In this document: positions 46,126 to 55,057 of the stretch, in pieces
Numbering within the stretch: the stretch's first letter is position 1
How the letters are laid out: every line of letters begins with the position of its first letter
NCBI GenBank assembly: GCA_963826695.1
Contig: CAWGXZ010000003.1
Coordinates: 124,001 to 188,000 of the forward strand
Direction of reading: 5' to 3'
Source of the DNA: CAWGXZ01 sp963826695
GTDB lineage: Bacteria; Pseudomonadota; Gammaproteobacteria; Burkholderiales; Burkholderiaceae_C
Length of the DNA stretch: 64,000 bases
Notes under the pieces: model-generated
Told to the model about the DNA's origin: nothing
What the model saw: only the letters and a program-made list of their open reading frames with translations
The model's database searches: none
Translations under genes and position numbers: made by a program

Positions 46126-47370
46126 ATGTCCCTCGACCACGCCGCACCCGCCGGCCTCAAACCCGCCGCGACGCCGGCGCTGCATCTCGTCGGTGCTGCG
46201 GCGTTCGCGAGCATGGCGTCGATGCGTGTCTGCGATCCCCTGCTGCCGGCATTGGCCGGCGAATTCGCCACCAGCACCGGCGGCGCGGCGCAGGCGATCT
46301 CGGCCTTCGCCATCGCCTACGGCCTGCTGCAGCTCTTCTACGGCCCGCTCGGCGACCGCTATGGCAAGACGCGGGTGATCTCGTTCGCGGTCATTGGCTG
46401 CGCCGTGGCCAACCTGGCGGCAGCGTTCGCGCCGACGCTCGAGTGGCTGGTCGGTGCGCGCGCGCTGTCCGGCGCCGCAGCGGCGGGAATCATCCCGCTG
46501 ACGATGGCGTGGATCGGCGATTCGGTCGCCTACGAGCGGCGCCAGGAAGTGCTGGCGCGGTTCCTCTCGGCGAACATCTTCGGGATGATCGCCGGGCAGT
46601 GGATCGGCGGACTGGCTGCCGAGCGCATCGGCTGGCGGCCGCTTTTCGTCGGGCTGAGCGTGCTGTTCGCCATCGTCGCCATGCTGCTGCAGCGCGCCGA
46701 GCGGCGCAGCCGGCGCAGCGGCGCGGCGCCGCACGCAGCGCCGCCGGGGCGATTTGCCGACCAACTGGCGTCGGTGATGCGCCTGTCGTGGGCGCGCCGC
46801 GTGGTGGTGACGGTGGCGATCGAGGGCGCCTTCGTCATCAGCGCCTTTGCGTTCGTTCCCGCGTACCTGCACGGGCGCTTCGGTGTCTCGCTCGGCTATG
46901 CCGGCGCGATCGTCGCGCTCTACGGTGTCGGCGGGCTGCTTTATGCAGCCACTGCCAAGCGCCTGGTCCTGGCGGTCGGCGAGGGCGGGCTGGCCGCCAC
47001 CGGCGGCGTGTTGCTCGGCGTCTCGATGGCGATGCTCGCCTTCGGCAACCACTGGGGCTGGGCGCTGCCGGGCTGTTTCATCGGCGGGCTCGGCTTCTAC
47101 ATGCTGCACAACACGCTGCAGACCAGCGCCACTCAGATGGCACCGGCGACGCGCGGCACGGCGGTGGCGCTGTTCGCGTCGTTCCTGTTCTTCGGCCAGT
47201 CGCTCGGACTTGCCGTCGCTGCCTGGGTCGTCGACCGCTGGTCGGCGGTGCCGGTGTTCGGCGCCTCGATGGGGGTGCTGCCGCTGCTCGGACTCTGGTT
47301 CCGCTCCGGTTTGCGCCGCAGGCGCGTCGCCGCAATGGCAGCGCCGGTGGCGGGCGCATCGACCGGCTGA
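46126..47370 (+). CDS. Major facilitator superfamily transporter
   Basis: A 414-residue inner-membrane carrier with about 12 helices. The loop between helices 2 and 3 has GPLGDRYGKTRVISFAVIG, the MFS motif A, with a weaker repeat later. A basic loop (RAERRSRRSG) separates the two halves. It resembles the DHA1-type exporters and organic-acid carriers, but the substrate cannot be read. It follows the LysR gene by 57 bp on the same strand and could serve the same carboxylate pathway. Confidence 0.88.
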   Translation: MSLDHAAPAGLKPAATPALHLVGAAAFASMASMRVCDPLLPALAGEFATSTGGAAQAISAFAIAYGLLQLFYGPLGDRYGKTRVISFAVIGCAVANLAAAFAPTLEWLVGARALSGAAAAGIIPLTMAWIGDSVAYERRQEVLARFLSANIFGMIAGQWIGGLAAERIGWRPLFVGLSVLFAIVAMLLQRAERRSRRSGAAPHAAPPGRFADQLASVMRLSWARRVVVTVAIEGAFVISAFAFVPAYLHGRFGVSLGYAGAIVALYGVGGLLYAATAKRLVLAVGEGGLAATGGVLLGVSMAMLAFGNHWGWALPGCFIGGLGFYMLHNTLQTSATQMAPATRGTAVALFASFLFFGQSLGLAVAAWVVDRWSAVPVFGASMGVLPLLGLWFRSGLRRRRVAAMAAPVAGASTG

Positions 47371-47415
47371 CCGGCCGCCGATCCGCCCGCTGCGCGGTCC
47401 CGGCGTCGGCGACGT

Positions 47416-48954
47416 TCAGCTGACGATGCCGAGGTGCCAGGGCACGAACTCGTTGTCGCCCAGTCCGAGCAGCTCGCTCTTCGTCGGCTCGCCCGACGCC
47501 GAGCGCAGGATCTGCTCGAAGATGCGCTCGCCCATGGCCTGCACGCTCAGCTCGCCGTCGAGCACCAGGCCGCAGTTGACGTCCATGTCCTCCTCGAGGC
47601 GCTTGAACATCGGCGTGTTGCTCGCCAGCTTGATCGTCGGCGCGGGCTTCGAGCCGAACATCGAGCCGCGGCCGGTCGTAAAGCAGATCAGGTTGGCGCC
47701 GCTGGCGATCTGCCCGGTCGAGGCGACCGGGTCGTAGCCGGGCGAGTCCATGAAGACGAAGCCCGCCGTGTCGATCGGCTCGGCGTACTCGTAGACCGCC
47801 TGAAGCGGCGTCGTGCCGCCTTTCATCGCCGAGCCGAGCGATTTCTCGAAGATGTTGGCCAGGCCGCCTGCCTGGTTTCCCGGGCCGACGACGCCGTTGA
47901 ACTGGCCGTTGTGTCCGCGGGTGTATTCCTCCCACCAGGCCAGCCGGTCGAGCAGCTTCTGGCCGACCTCGCGGCTGATCGCACGCCGGGTCAGCATGTA
48001 TTCGACGCCGTGGATCTCGGGCGTCTCCGACAGGATCGCCGTGCCGCCGTGGCGCACCAGGATGTCCATCGCCGCGCCGAGCGCCGGGTTCGCGGTGATG
48101 CCCGAGAAGCCGTCCGAGCCGCCGCATTCGAGGCCGATCTTCAGGTGCGCCGCGCTGACCGGTACACGCGTCACGGCGTTGGCCGCCGGCAGCATCTCCT
48201 TGATCGCGGCGATGCCCGCCTCGATCGTCGCCCGGGTGCCGCCGGTGTCCTGCATCACGAAGGTGCGCAGGTTCTCGCCGACCTGCATGCCCTGCGACTC
48301 GACCATTCCGGCAACCTGGTTGCGCTCGCAGCCCAGGCCGACGAGCAGCGCCGCGGCGAGGTTCGGATGGCGCGCATAGCCGGCAATCGTGCGCCGCAGC
48401 ACGTCGAAGTGGTAGCTCGGCGACGACATGCCGCAGCCGCTCGTCTGCGCGAAGGCCACGACGCCATCGACGTTCGGGTAGTCGGCGAGCCGCTCGGGCG
48501 TGAAGTAGTCGGCGATCTTGCGGATCGCCGTCGACGAGCAGTTCACCGACGACAGGATGCCGATGTAGTTGCGCGTCGCGACCCGGCCGTCGGGCCGCAC
48601 GATGCCCATGAACGTGGCGCGCTGGTCCTCGGCAACGTAGTCGACCGGGCGCACGTCCTCGCAGAAGCCCGGGTCGCGGTCGAAGTCGATCAGTTCGATG
48701 TTGTGCGAATGCACGTGCTCGCCGGCGCCGATGTCGCGCATCGCCGCGCCGATGACGGTGTCGTACTTCTTCACCGCCTCGCCGGCGGCGATCGGGCGGG
48801 CAGCGATCTTGTGGCCCGCGGGCACCTGCGCGCGCATGCGCAGGCCGAACTCGGGCAGCTCCTGTCCGAGGCCGATCGGCTCGCGCGCGATCAGCACGTT
48901 GTCGTTGGCGTGCAGGCGGATCAGCGGCGACGAAGAAAGGGTGGCGTTCTGCAT
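47416..48954 (-). CDS. UxaA/GarD-family altronate or galactarate dehydratase
   Basis: A 512-residue sugar-acid dehydratase. The N-terminal SAF-type domain (LIRLHANDNVLIAREPIGLG) occupies about residues 10-90; the catalytic part has GYVRPDGRVATRNYI-like MGIVRPDGRVATRNYIG, SSVNCSS, TSGCGM, GLGCERNQV, GLECGGSDGFSG and TTGRGSMFGSKPAP. The conserved Cys and His residues bind Fe2+ in UxaA/GarD. The family dehydrates altronate, galactarate or related acids. A Bug receptor gene follows 20 bp upstream of its start on the same strand, and a LysR gene is divergent beyond it. Confidence 0.9.
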   Translation of the reverse strand: MQNATLSSSPLIRLHANDNVLIAREPIGLGQELPEFGLRMRAQVPAGHKIAARPIAAGEAVKKYDTVIGAAMRDIGAGEHVHSHNIELIDFDRDPGFCEDVRPVDYVAEDQRATFMGIVRPDGRVATRNYIGILSSVNCSSTAIRKIADYFTPERLADYPNVDGVVAFAQTSGCGMSSPSYHFDVLRRTIAGYARHPNLAAALLVGLGCERNQVAGMVESQGMQVGENLRTFVMQDTGGTRATIEAGIAAIKEMLPAANAVTRVPVSAAHLKIGLECGGSDGFSGITANPALGAAMDILVRHGGTAILSETPEIHGVEYMLTRRAISREVGQKLLDRLAWWEEYTRGHNGQFNGVVGPGNQAGGLANIFEKSLGSAMKGGTTPLQAVYEYAEPIDTAGFVFMDSPGYDPVASTGQIASGANLICFTTGRGSMFGSKPAPTIKLASNTPMFKRLEEDMDVNCGLVLDGELSVQAMGERIFEQILRSASGEPTKSELLGLGDNEFVPWHLGIVS

Positions 48955-48973
48955 GGTGGCGTCTGCGTGAAGG

Positions 48974-49963
48974 TCAACCCTTGCCCAGCAGTTCCTTGAG
49001 CTTGAGCTTGTCGATCAGCACGGCCTCCTTGCGAACGGTCGATGCGGCGTATTTCTCGTACTCGGGGCCGTCGAGGTACATCAGCGGCGCGCCGATCTTT
49101 TCGCAGGTTTCGGCGAACTCGCGGCTGCCGGCCGCGACGCGGAACGCCTCGCGCAGCCGCTGGGCAACCGCCGGGTCGAGCCCCTTCGGTGCGCCGACGC
49201 CGTTCGGCGCGTCGACGACGACATCGAAGCCCTGCTCCCGCAGCGTCGGCACGTCGGCGAAGTCCTGCGTGCGCTTTTCGCCCCAGGTCGCCAGCAGGCG
49301 CAGCTTGCCGCTCCTGACGTGCGGTGCCCACGAGCTGGAGTCGGCCAGTGAATCGACCTGGCCGCCCAACAGGTCCTGCAGCGCCGGCGCGCCACCCTTG
49401 TAGGGAATGTGGCTGAGCTGGATGCCGGCGGCGAGCGCGAATTCCTCCATGCCGACGTGCGTTGCACCGCCGATGCCGGCGTGGCCGTAGGTCAGCCGGC
49501 CCGACGCCGCCTTGGCCGCGGCGACGAAGTCCCGCAGCGTCTTCCACGGCGCGTCGGCGCGCACCGCCAGGCCGAAGGTCTGCCCCGAGGTGCGGGCGAT
49601 GTACGTGAGGTCCTTTAGCGGGTCGAGCTGAACGGTGCCGAGTTGCGAGAAGCGCGTCACCGAGATCGGGATCTGGCCGATCGTGTAGCCGTCGGGCTTT
49701 GCGCTCGCCATCGCCTTCAATCCGAGCATGCCCGATGCGCCGGCCTTGTTGTCGACGACGATCGTCTGGCCGAGCTGCCTGGCCGCGACCGCGCACAGCG
49801 TGCGCATCGAGACATCCGCGGTACCGCCCGCCGGCCACGGGCAGACGAAGGTGATCGGGCGCTCCGGGTAGGCGGCGGCGATGGCGCGCTGCGCAGGCAG
49901 CAGCAGCCCGGTGGCCGTGGCGCCAAGGCTGCCGAGGACGAAGTGGCGGCGGCTGGGATGCAT
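48974..49963 (-). CDS. Bug-family tripartite tricarboxylate transporter receptor
   Basis: A 329-residue periplasmic binding protein with a twin-arginine-like signal (MHPSRRHFVLGSLGATATG). Cleft motifs are TFVCPWPAGGTADVSMRTLC, NKAGASGMLGLKAMASAKPD and HIPYKGGAPALQDLLGGQ. It precedes the UxaA/GarD gene by 20 bp, so an aldonic or aldaric acid is the expected ligand. The first domain has CPWPAGG where most Bug proteins have V(P/A)F(A/P)PGG. Confidence 0.88.
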   Translation of the reverse strand: MHPSRRHFVLGSLGATATGLLLPAQRAIAAAYPERPITFVCPWPAGGTADVSMRTLCAVAARQLGQTIVVDNKAGASGMLGLKAMASAKPDGYTIGQIPISVTRFSQLGTVQLDPLKDLTYIARTSGQTFGLAVRADAPWKTLRDFVAAAKAASGRLTYGHAGIGGATHVGMEEFALAAGIQLSHIPYKGGAPALQDLLGGQVDSLADSSSWAPHVRSGKLRLLATWGEKRTQDFADVPTLREQGFDVVVDAPNGVGAPKGLDPAVAQRLREAFRVAAGSREFAETCEKIGAPLMYLDGPEYEKYAASTVRKEAVLIDKLKLKELLGKG

Positions 49964-50010
49964 GAAGTCTCCTTGTTCTATTGCGTTCTGTTGCCGTGAT
50001 TGTTGTCGTC

Positions 50011-50026
50011 TGATCCATTACGATCA
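50011..50026. promoter_or_regulatory. LysR-type inverted repeat between Bug/UxaA operon and LysR gene
   Basis: TGATC-cattac-GATCA is a perfect inverted repeat in the 109-bp divergent promoter, 48 bp from the Bug start and 47 bp from the LysR start. The size and location fit a LysR recognition site controlling both directions. Confidence 0.5.
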
Positions 50027-50072
50027 ATTGAATTCGGCGACTGCCTTCATAACCAGATCGGGATGAACTTCG

Positions 50073-51005
50073 ATGACCCACATCGACCGCGTCCTGCGCT
50101 CCAACCTGAAGCTCAAGCACCTGCAACTGCTGGTCGCGCTCGACGAGTTCCGCCACCTCGGCCGGGTGGCGGAGTTCCTTTCGGTGACGCAGCCGGCGGT
50201 GTCGAAGACGCTGGTCGAGATCGAACGCATGTTCGACCTGGTGCTGTTCTCGCGCTCGACGCGCGGCACCGAGCCGACGCCGTACGGCGAGACGGTGGTG
50301 CGTTTTGCCCGCTCGGTGCTTGCCGACTACGCACGCACGCGCGACGAAATCGCCGCCGTGGCCAGCGGCGCAGCGGGGCGCACGGGCGTCGGTGCGATGG
50401 TGGTCGCCATGCCGGTGCTGCTGGCGCGCGCCGTGCAGCTGTTGAAAGGCCGGTCTGCGCAGACCACCGTCTTCATCGAGGAAGGCGACCTGACCCGGCT
50501 GCTGCCGAGGCTTCGCGTGGGCGAGCTCGACCTCGTCGTCGGCCGCCTCGAACCCGGCTATGCGTCGCCCGATCTGCAAACCGAGGCGCTCTACGACGAG
50601 CCGATGGCGATCGTCGCGCGGCCCGACCACCCGCTTTCCGCGAAGGTGCGCCCGCAGTGGAGCGATCTGGCGCAGGCGCCCTGGGTCGTCCCGCCGGCCT
50701 GGGCTTCATCGCGAATCAAGCTCGACCAGATGTTCTACAGGCACGGGCTGCATCCACCGGCCGACCTGATCGAGTCGGCGTCCTTTCTCGCCACGCTGAC
50801 CTTCGTGCGCGAGCGCGCCGCCATCGGCTTTCTGGCGCGAACGGTCGCCAAACACTTCGAAGGCGAGGGGCTCGTGCGCGTGCTGCCGATCAAGGTGCCG
50901 ATCGAGTTGCCGCCGGTGGGCATCATTTCGCTGCCTGGAAGGATCCGTACGCCGAGCACCGAACAACTCGTCGATTGCTTGCGCGAGGTCGCAAAGGGCC
51001 TCTGA
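50073..51005 (+). CDS. LysR-family transcriptional regulator
   Basis: A 310-residue regulator. The helix-turn-helix region reads LKHLQLLVALDEFRHLGRVA and TQPAVSKTLVEIERMFDLVL, typical of the GbpR/PcaQ-like branch. The effector domain has TVFIEEGDLTRLLPRLRVGE and ERAAIGFLARTVAKHFEGEG. Regulators of this branch control sugar-acid and aromatic-acid genes. It is divergent from the Bug-UxaA pair across a perfect inverted repeat and upstream of the 2-hydroxyacid dehydrogenase set; it may control both sides. Confidence 0.9.
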   Translation: MTHIDRVLRSNLKLKHLQLLVALDEFRHLGRVAEFLSVTQPAVSKTLVEIERMFDLVLFSRSTRGTEPTPYGETVVRFARSVLADYARTRDEIAAVASGAAGRTGVGAMVVAMPVLLARAVQLLKGRSAQTTVFIEEGDLTRLLPRLRVGELDLVVGRLEPGYASPDLQTEALYDEPMAIVARPDHPLSAKVRPQWSDLAQAPWVVPPAWASSRIKLDQMFYRHGLHPPADLIESASFLATLTFVRERAAIGFLARTVAKHFEGEGLVRVLPIKVPIELPPVGIISLPGRIRTPSTEQLVDCLREVAKGL

Positions 51006-51105
51006 AGTGCCCGGCGACGGGCGCCCGAATACATTCCATTTCGGTAATGGACGATGTCGCCGAAGTCATTGGTACGTAATGGTTACGTCCTTTAGACTTT
51101 TCGCC

Positions 51106-52110
51106 ATGGAAGAGCCCGAACCGAAAACCGACGCGCCGCGCTACACCGTCCTCGTCACGGCGCAGCACCTCGCCCCGGAGGCCCAGGAAATACTTCGTGC
51201 AGCGGGCGCGCGCCTCGAGTTCATGGACGATCCGGTCACCGAGGAGAGCCTGCTGGAACGGCTTTGCGCCGGCCGTGTCGATGCCGTCGTGCTGCGCGGC
51301 TCCAAGCCCTTCACGGCGCGCGTGCTCGCTGCAGCGCAAGGCTTGAAGGTCATTGCCAAGAACGGCGCCGGAATCGACAGTGTGGACCTGGCCGAAGCGG
51401 CGCGCCGCGGCATCTGCGTTGCCGTCGCGGCCGGGGCGAATGCCGATGCCGTGGCCGAACATGCCGTTGCGATGACGCTGGCGCTGGTGCGCAACCTCGC
51501 CGGCCTCGACCGCAAGGTGCGTGCAGGCGGGTGGGTGGGCAGCACCTACATGGGACGCGACTTCCGCGGATCGGTCGTCGGTATCGTCGGCTTCGGCAGC
51601 ATCGGGCGCAGCACGGCGCGCCTCGCAGCAGCGCTCGGCGCGCGCGTCGTCGTGCTGCGTCGCCGCGACGACGCGGAGGGCTTCGAAGTCGAGCACGATC
51701 TCGATTCGCTGCTGGCCCGCGTCGACATCCTCAGCCTGCACTGCCCGCTCAACGAACGCACGCGCCGACTCATCGGCCGCCGCGAGTTGGCGCGGATGAA
51801 ACCGGGCGCACTGCTGATCAACACCGCGCGCGGCGCGGTCATCGACGAGGCGGCGCTGGTCGAGGCCCTGCGCAGCGGCCAACTGGCTGGCGCCGGGCTC
51901 GACACCTTCGAGAGCGAGCCGATCGCGGCCGACAACCCTTTGCTCACGCTCGACAACGTTCTCCTGACGCCGCACGTCGCGGGCGTCACGCGCGACGCGG
52001 CGCTGCGCGTTGCGACCACCACGGCGCGCAACGTCGTCGACGTCCTTGCCGGCCGCGCGCTGCCCGCCTCGCACGTCGTCGTTGCCGGCCCGGGCGTCGG
52101 GTCGCCCTGA
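51106..52110 (+). CDS. D-isomer-specific 2-hydroxyacid dehydrogenase
   Basis: A 334-residue NAD(P)-dependent enzyme. KVIAKNGAGIDSVDLAEAAR, GSVVGIVGFGSIGRSTARLA (nucleotide loop GxGxxG), PLNERTRRLIGRRELARMKP, NTARGAVIDEAALVEAL and LTPHVAGVTRDA carry the Arg, acidic and His catalytic residues. It interconverts a 2-oxo and a D-2-hydroxy acid; phosphoglycerate dehydrogenase is unlikely because serA is elsewhere in the window and there is no ACT domain. It is followed by a Bug receptor and a sialidase-like protein, and by position it belongs to a sugar-acid set. Confidence 0.88.
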   Translation: MEEPEPKTDAPRYTVLVTAQHLAPEAQEILRAAGARLEFMDDPVTEESLLERLCAGRVDAVVLRGSKPFTARVLAAAQGLKVIAKNGAGIDSVDLAEAARRGICVAVAAGANADAVAEHAVAMTLALVRNLAGLDRKVRAGGWVGSTYMGRDFRGSVVGIVGFGSIGRSTARLAAALGARVVVLRRRDDAEGFEVEHDLDSLLARVDILSLHCPLNERTRRLIGRRELARMKPGALLINTARGAVIDEAALVEALRSGQLAGAGLDTFESEPIAADNPLLTLDNVLLTPHVAGVTRDAALRVATTTARNVVDVLAGRALPASHVVVAGPGVGSP

Positions 52111-52172
52111 CGCGAACAAGCGATCGCACCGAATCGCTACCGGAAAAATCACTTTCATCAAGGAGACAAGCC

Positions 52173-53171
52173 ATGAATTCCGAAAACCCGGTTGCGCGGC
52201 GCAAGTTGCTCGCCGCCGCCTTCCTTGCCGCCGCGGGCACGACCGGCCCTGCGGGCCTTGCGCATGCGCAGGCAAGCTTTCCCAGCAAGCCGGTCGTCTT
52301 CGTCGTCCCCTATCCCGCGGGCGGCGCCAACGACATGCTGGGCCGCCTGATCGGCCAGAAGATGGGCGAGGTGCTCGGCACGACGACGATCGTCGACAAC
52401 AAGCCCGGCGCTGCGGCGATCCTGGGTGCGTCGACGGTCGCGCGGGCACCTGCCGACGGCTACACGCTGCTCGTCGGTGGCCTGGCGACCCATGCCGCAA
52501 GCCCGCACATGCTGAAGGCCGACTACGACCCGCTGAAGGACTTCGAGTCGATCGGCATGATCGGCAGTGCGCCGATCATTGCCATCACCTCCAACGAATC
52601 GCCGTACAAGACGCTGAAGGACGTCGCCGACGCTGCGAAGAAGGACCCGCGTGGCGTGATGTACGGCTCGTCGGGCAACGGATCGCCACTGCATCTGGCG
52701 GGCGAGCTGTTCGTTTCCGTCGCCAAGGTCGACATGACGCACGTGCCGTACAAGGGCGGCAACGCGCACATCATGGATCTGATCGGTGGCCGGGTTCCGG
52801 TGATCTTCGATACCGCGACCAACTCGATGCCGCTGATCCGCAGCGGCAAGGTCCGGCCGATCGCCGTCGGAACGCGTGCACGGCTGCCCGAACTGCCCAA
52901 CGTACCGACCTTTGCCGAGGCGGGCTACCCACAGTTCGAGTTCTCCGCCTGGTACGCGCTTTTCGCGCCGGCGAAAACGCCGAAGGACATCACGGCAAAA
53001 CTTTCGGCGGCGCTTTCGACTGCGCTGAAAAAGCCCGAAGTCGTCGCCAAGCTCGGCGAGGTCGGCGTGACCGTGGCTGGCGGCGATGCGGCCGAGCTGA
53101 CGAAGTTCGTTCCGCTCGAATACGAGCGCATCGGCCGGCTGATCAAGACCGCCAACATCAAGGCCGACTGA
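52173..53171 (+). CDS. Bug-family tripartite tricarboxylate transporter receptor
   Basis: A 332-residue periplasmic binding protein. The signal peptide (KLLAAAFLAAAGTTGPAGLA) ends HAQASFPSKPV. Cleft motifs are VVPYPAGGANDMLGRLIGQK, NKPGAAAILGASTVARAPAD and HVPYKGGNAHIMDLIGGR. AAGGAGA is absent, but AAGGAGAC lies 8 bp before the ATG as ribosome site. It is between a 2-hydroxyacid dehydrogenase and a sialidase-like gene (11 bp), so it probably supplies their acid substrate. Confidence 0.88.
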   Translation: MNSENPVARRKLLAAAFLAAAGTTGPAGLAHAQASFPSKPVVFVVPYPAGGANDMLGRLIGQKMGEVLGTTTIVDNKPGAAAILGASTVARAPADGYTLLVGGLATHAASPHMLKADYDPLKDFESIGMIGSAPIIAITSNESPYKTLKDVADAAKKDPRGVMYGSSGNGSPLHLAGELFVSVAKVDMTHVPYKGGNAHIMDLIGGRVPVIFDTATNSMPLIRSGKVRPIAVGTRARLPELPNVPTFAEAGYPQFEFSAWYALFAPAKTPKDITAKLSAALSTALKKPEVVAKLGEVGVTVAGGDAAELTKFVPLEYERIGRLIKTANIKAD

Positions 53172-53182
53172 GGAGCCGGGCC

Positions 53183-54349
53183 ATGAGTGACGGTCACTTG
53201 CAAAGGCATCCCGACGACGCCGACCGGGAGGTCGCGGATCTGCCATCGCCCTGCGTTCAGGCGCATGCCGCGAACCTGATGGTGCTGCCCGACGGGGGGC
53301 TCGGTTGCGTCTGGTTCGGCGGTTCGATGGAGGGGCGCTCGGACATTTCGGTCTACATGTCGCAGCTGGAGGCCGGCGCCAGCCGGTGGAGCGCACCGCG
53401 TCGGCTCTCCGGCGACGCCCGGCGGTCCGAGCAGAACCCGGTGCTCTTTCCGGCGGGCGACGGTTCGCTCTGGCTGCTGCACACCGCTCAGACGTCGGGG
53501 CATCAGGACACCGCGATCGTGCGGCGGCGCATTTCGCCCGATGGAGGCAGAAGCTGGGGTCCGACCGAGACCCTCGAGGCCGCTGCGCCGGGAACCTTCG
53601 TCCGCCAGCCGATCCACGTGGTGGGCGATGGCAGCTGGCTGCTGCCGATCTTCCGCTGCCGCAAGCTTGCCGGCGAGAACTGGGACGGCAGCCTCGACGA
53701 CAGCGCCGTCATGCGCTCGACCGATCAGGGCGTTTCATGGCAGCGCATCGTCGTGCCGGACAGCGTCGGCTGCGTCCACATGAACATCGTCGCGGGCGCG
53801 GATGCAGGCCTGCTGGCGTTTTTCCGGAGCCGCTGGGCCGACCATGTCTACGCCAGCCGCAGCGACGACGGCGGCCAGAGCTGGTGCAAGCCGGAACCGA
53901 CCACGCTGCCAAACAACAACTCTTCGATTCAGGCGCTTCGTCTGGCCGATGGCCGGCTTGCGATGATCTTCAATGCGAGCAGCGCTGCCGATGCGACCGA
54001 GCGGCGCGAGTCGCTCTACGACGAACTCGACGACGATGCACCGGCCGAAGGCGGCGCGCCTTCGCAACAGCCGCTGCGCCGCGCCTTCTGGGGTGCACCG
54101 CGAGCGCCGCTGACGCTCGCCATCTCCGAGGACGACGGCCGCAGCTGGCCCTGGCAACGCGACCTCGAAGTCGGCGACGGCTGGTGCATGAGCAACGATT
54201 CGGAGCGTGGGTTGAACCGCGAATACTCGTACCCGTCCATCCGCCAGACGGCGGATGGCGCGCTGCACGCCGCCTACACCGTGTTCCGCCGGCACATCCG
54301 CCATGTGCGGGTGATGCCCGACTGGATCGTGCAGCGCGCCGGCGCATAG
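53183..54349 (+). CDS. Exo-alpha-sialidase-like (BNR repeat) protein
   Basis: A 388-residue six-bladed propeller of the sialidase superfamily without a signal peptide. Asp-box motifs are visible at about residues 118-126 (SPDGGRSWG), then STDQGVSWQ, SDDGGQSWC and SEDDGRSWP. NREYSYPSIRQTADGALHA near the end contains the late Tyr and Arg region of the family. Cytoplasmic members in bacterial acid-catabolism operons have been seen, but their substrate is unknown; sialic acid is not implied by the neighbours. It follows the Bug gene by 11 bp. Confidence 0.8.
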   Translation: MSDGHLQRHPDDADREVADLPSPCVQAHAANLMVLPDGGLGCVWFGGSMEGRSDISVYMSQLEAGASRWSAPRRLSGDARRSEQNPVLFPAGDGSLWLLHTAQTSGHQDTAIVRRRISPDGGRSWGPTETLEAAAPGTFVRQPIHVVGDGSWLLPIFRCRKLAGENWDGSLDDSAVMRSTDQGVSWQRIVVPDSVGCVHMNIVAGADAGLLAFFRSRWADHVYASRSDDGGQSWCKPEPTTLPNNNSSIQALRLADGRLAMIFNASSAADATERRESLYDELDDDAPAEGGAPSQQPLRRAFWGAPRAPLTLAISEDDGRSWPWQRDLEVGDGWCMSNDSERGLNREYSYPSIRQTADGALHAAYTVFRRHIRHVRVMPDWIVQRAGA

Positions 54350-54558
54350 CGGGCCCCGGGCCGCGCCACGGTGCGCACCGGAACCCGGCGCCGCGCGGCA
54401 AGGTCGGAGCGAATTCGCTGCCTGGCGCGTAGCGGACCCACGTCTCGACGCAGACCTCCTGGCGATAAGCCGGGTGCTTCGATCGCCGCCGAAACGACTC
54501 TCCGAGGCCGCGCCCGCGGCCGTCTGGATAGGCGACGAGGGCTATCAGGCCAAGCCCG

Positions 54559-54906
54559 TCAGGAGGCGTCGCGCAGCAGCGCGACGATGTCGCTGTGGTT
54601 TCGGGCGGCTGCCAGATCGAACGCCGTGCGGCCCTGGCCGTCGACAAGGTCCTTGCGTGCGCCGCGCACCATCAGCTCGCGCACGATGTCGTAGCGCCCG
54701 AGTTCTGCCGCCTCCATCAGCGCCGTGCGCCCGCCCGGCAGGCGGGCATCCGGATCGGCGCCCTGGGTCAGCAGGGCGACCACCGACCGGGCGTCGCCAG
54801 CGGCTGCAAAGCGCACGATCGCCGGCGCCTCGGCGGGTGCGGCTGCGACGAGTGCCGGACACCCGGCGGCGGCGAACAGGGCGGCGACGAGCAATGGTTC
54901 GGACAT
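54559..54906 (-). CDS. Exported ankyrin-repeat protein
   Basis: A 115-residue protein with a signal-like start (LLVAALFAAAGCPALVAAA). Two to three ankyrin repeats follow: IVRFAAAGDARSVVALLTQG, GGRTALMEAAELGRYDIVRE and QGRTAFDLAAARNHSDIVAL. Small ankyrin proteins bind partners in the periplasm; some protect against peroxide or inhibit amidases. It is isolated on the minus strand and divergent from the lipoprotein amidase gene. Confidence 0.8.
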   Translation of the reverse strand: MSEPLLVAALFAAAGCPALVAAAPAEAPAIVRFAAAGDARSVVALLTQGADPDARLPGGRTALMEAAELGRYDIVRELMVRGARKDLVDGQGRTAFDLAAARNHSDIVALLRDAS

Positions 54907-55057
54907 GGGCTGCTTCCAGTCAGGCGGGCGACGCGCGGGGGCTGCGCAAATGCAAGCGCCATGCCGAAGCGGCGCCCTGCCGCACGCTGGTGCGTCGCCG
55001 CCGGGAAAAATGGCATGCGAATTGCGCTGAGACGGCTTCCTCTTTCCGCATCGCACC

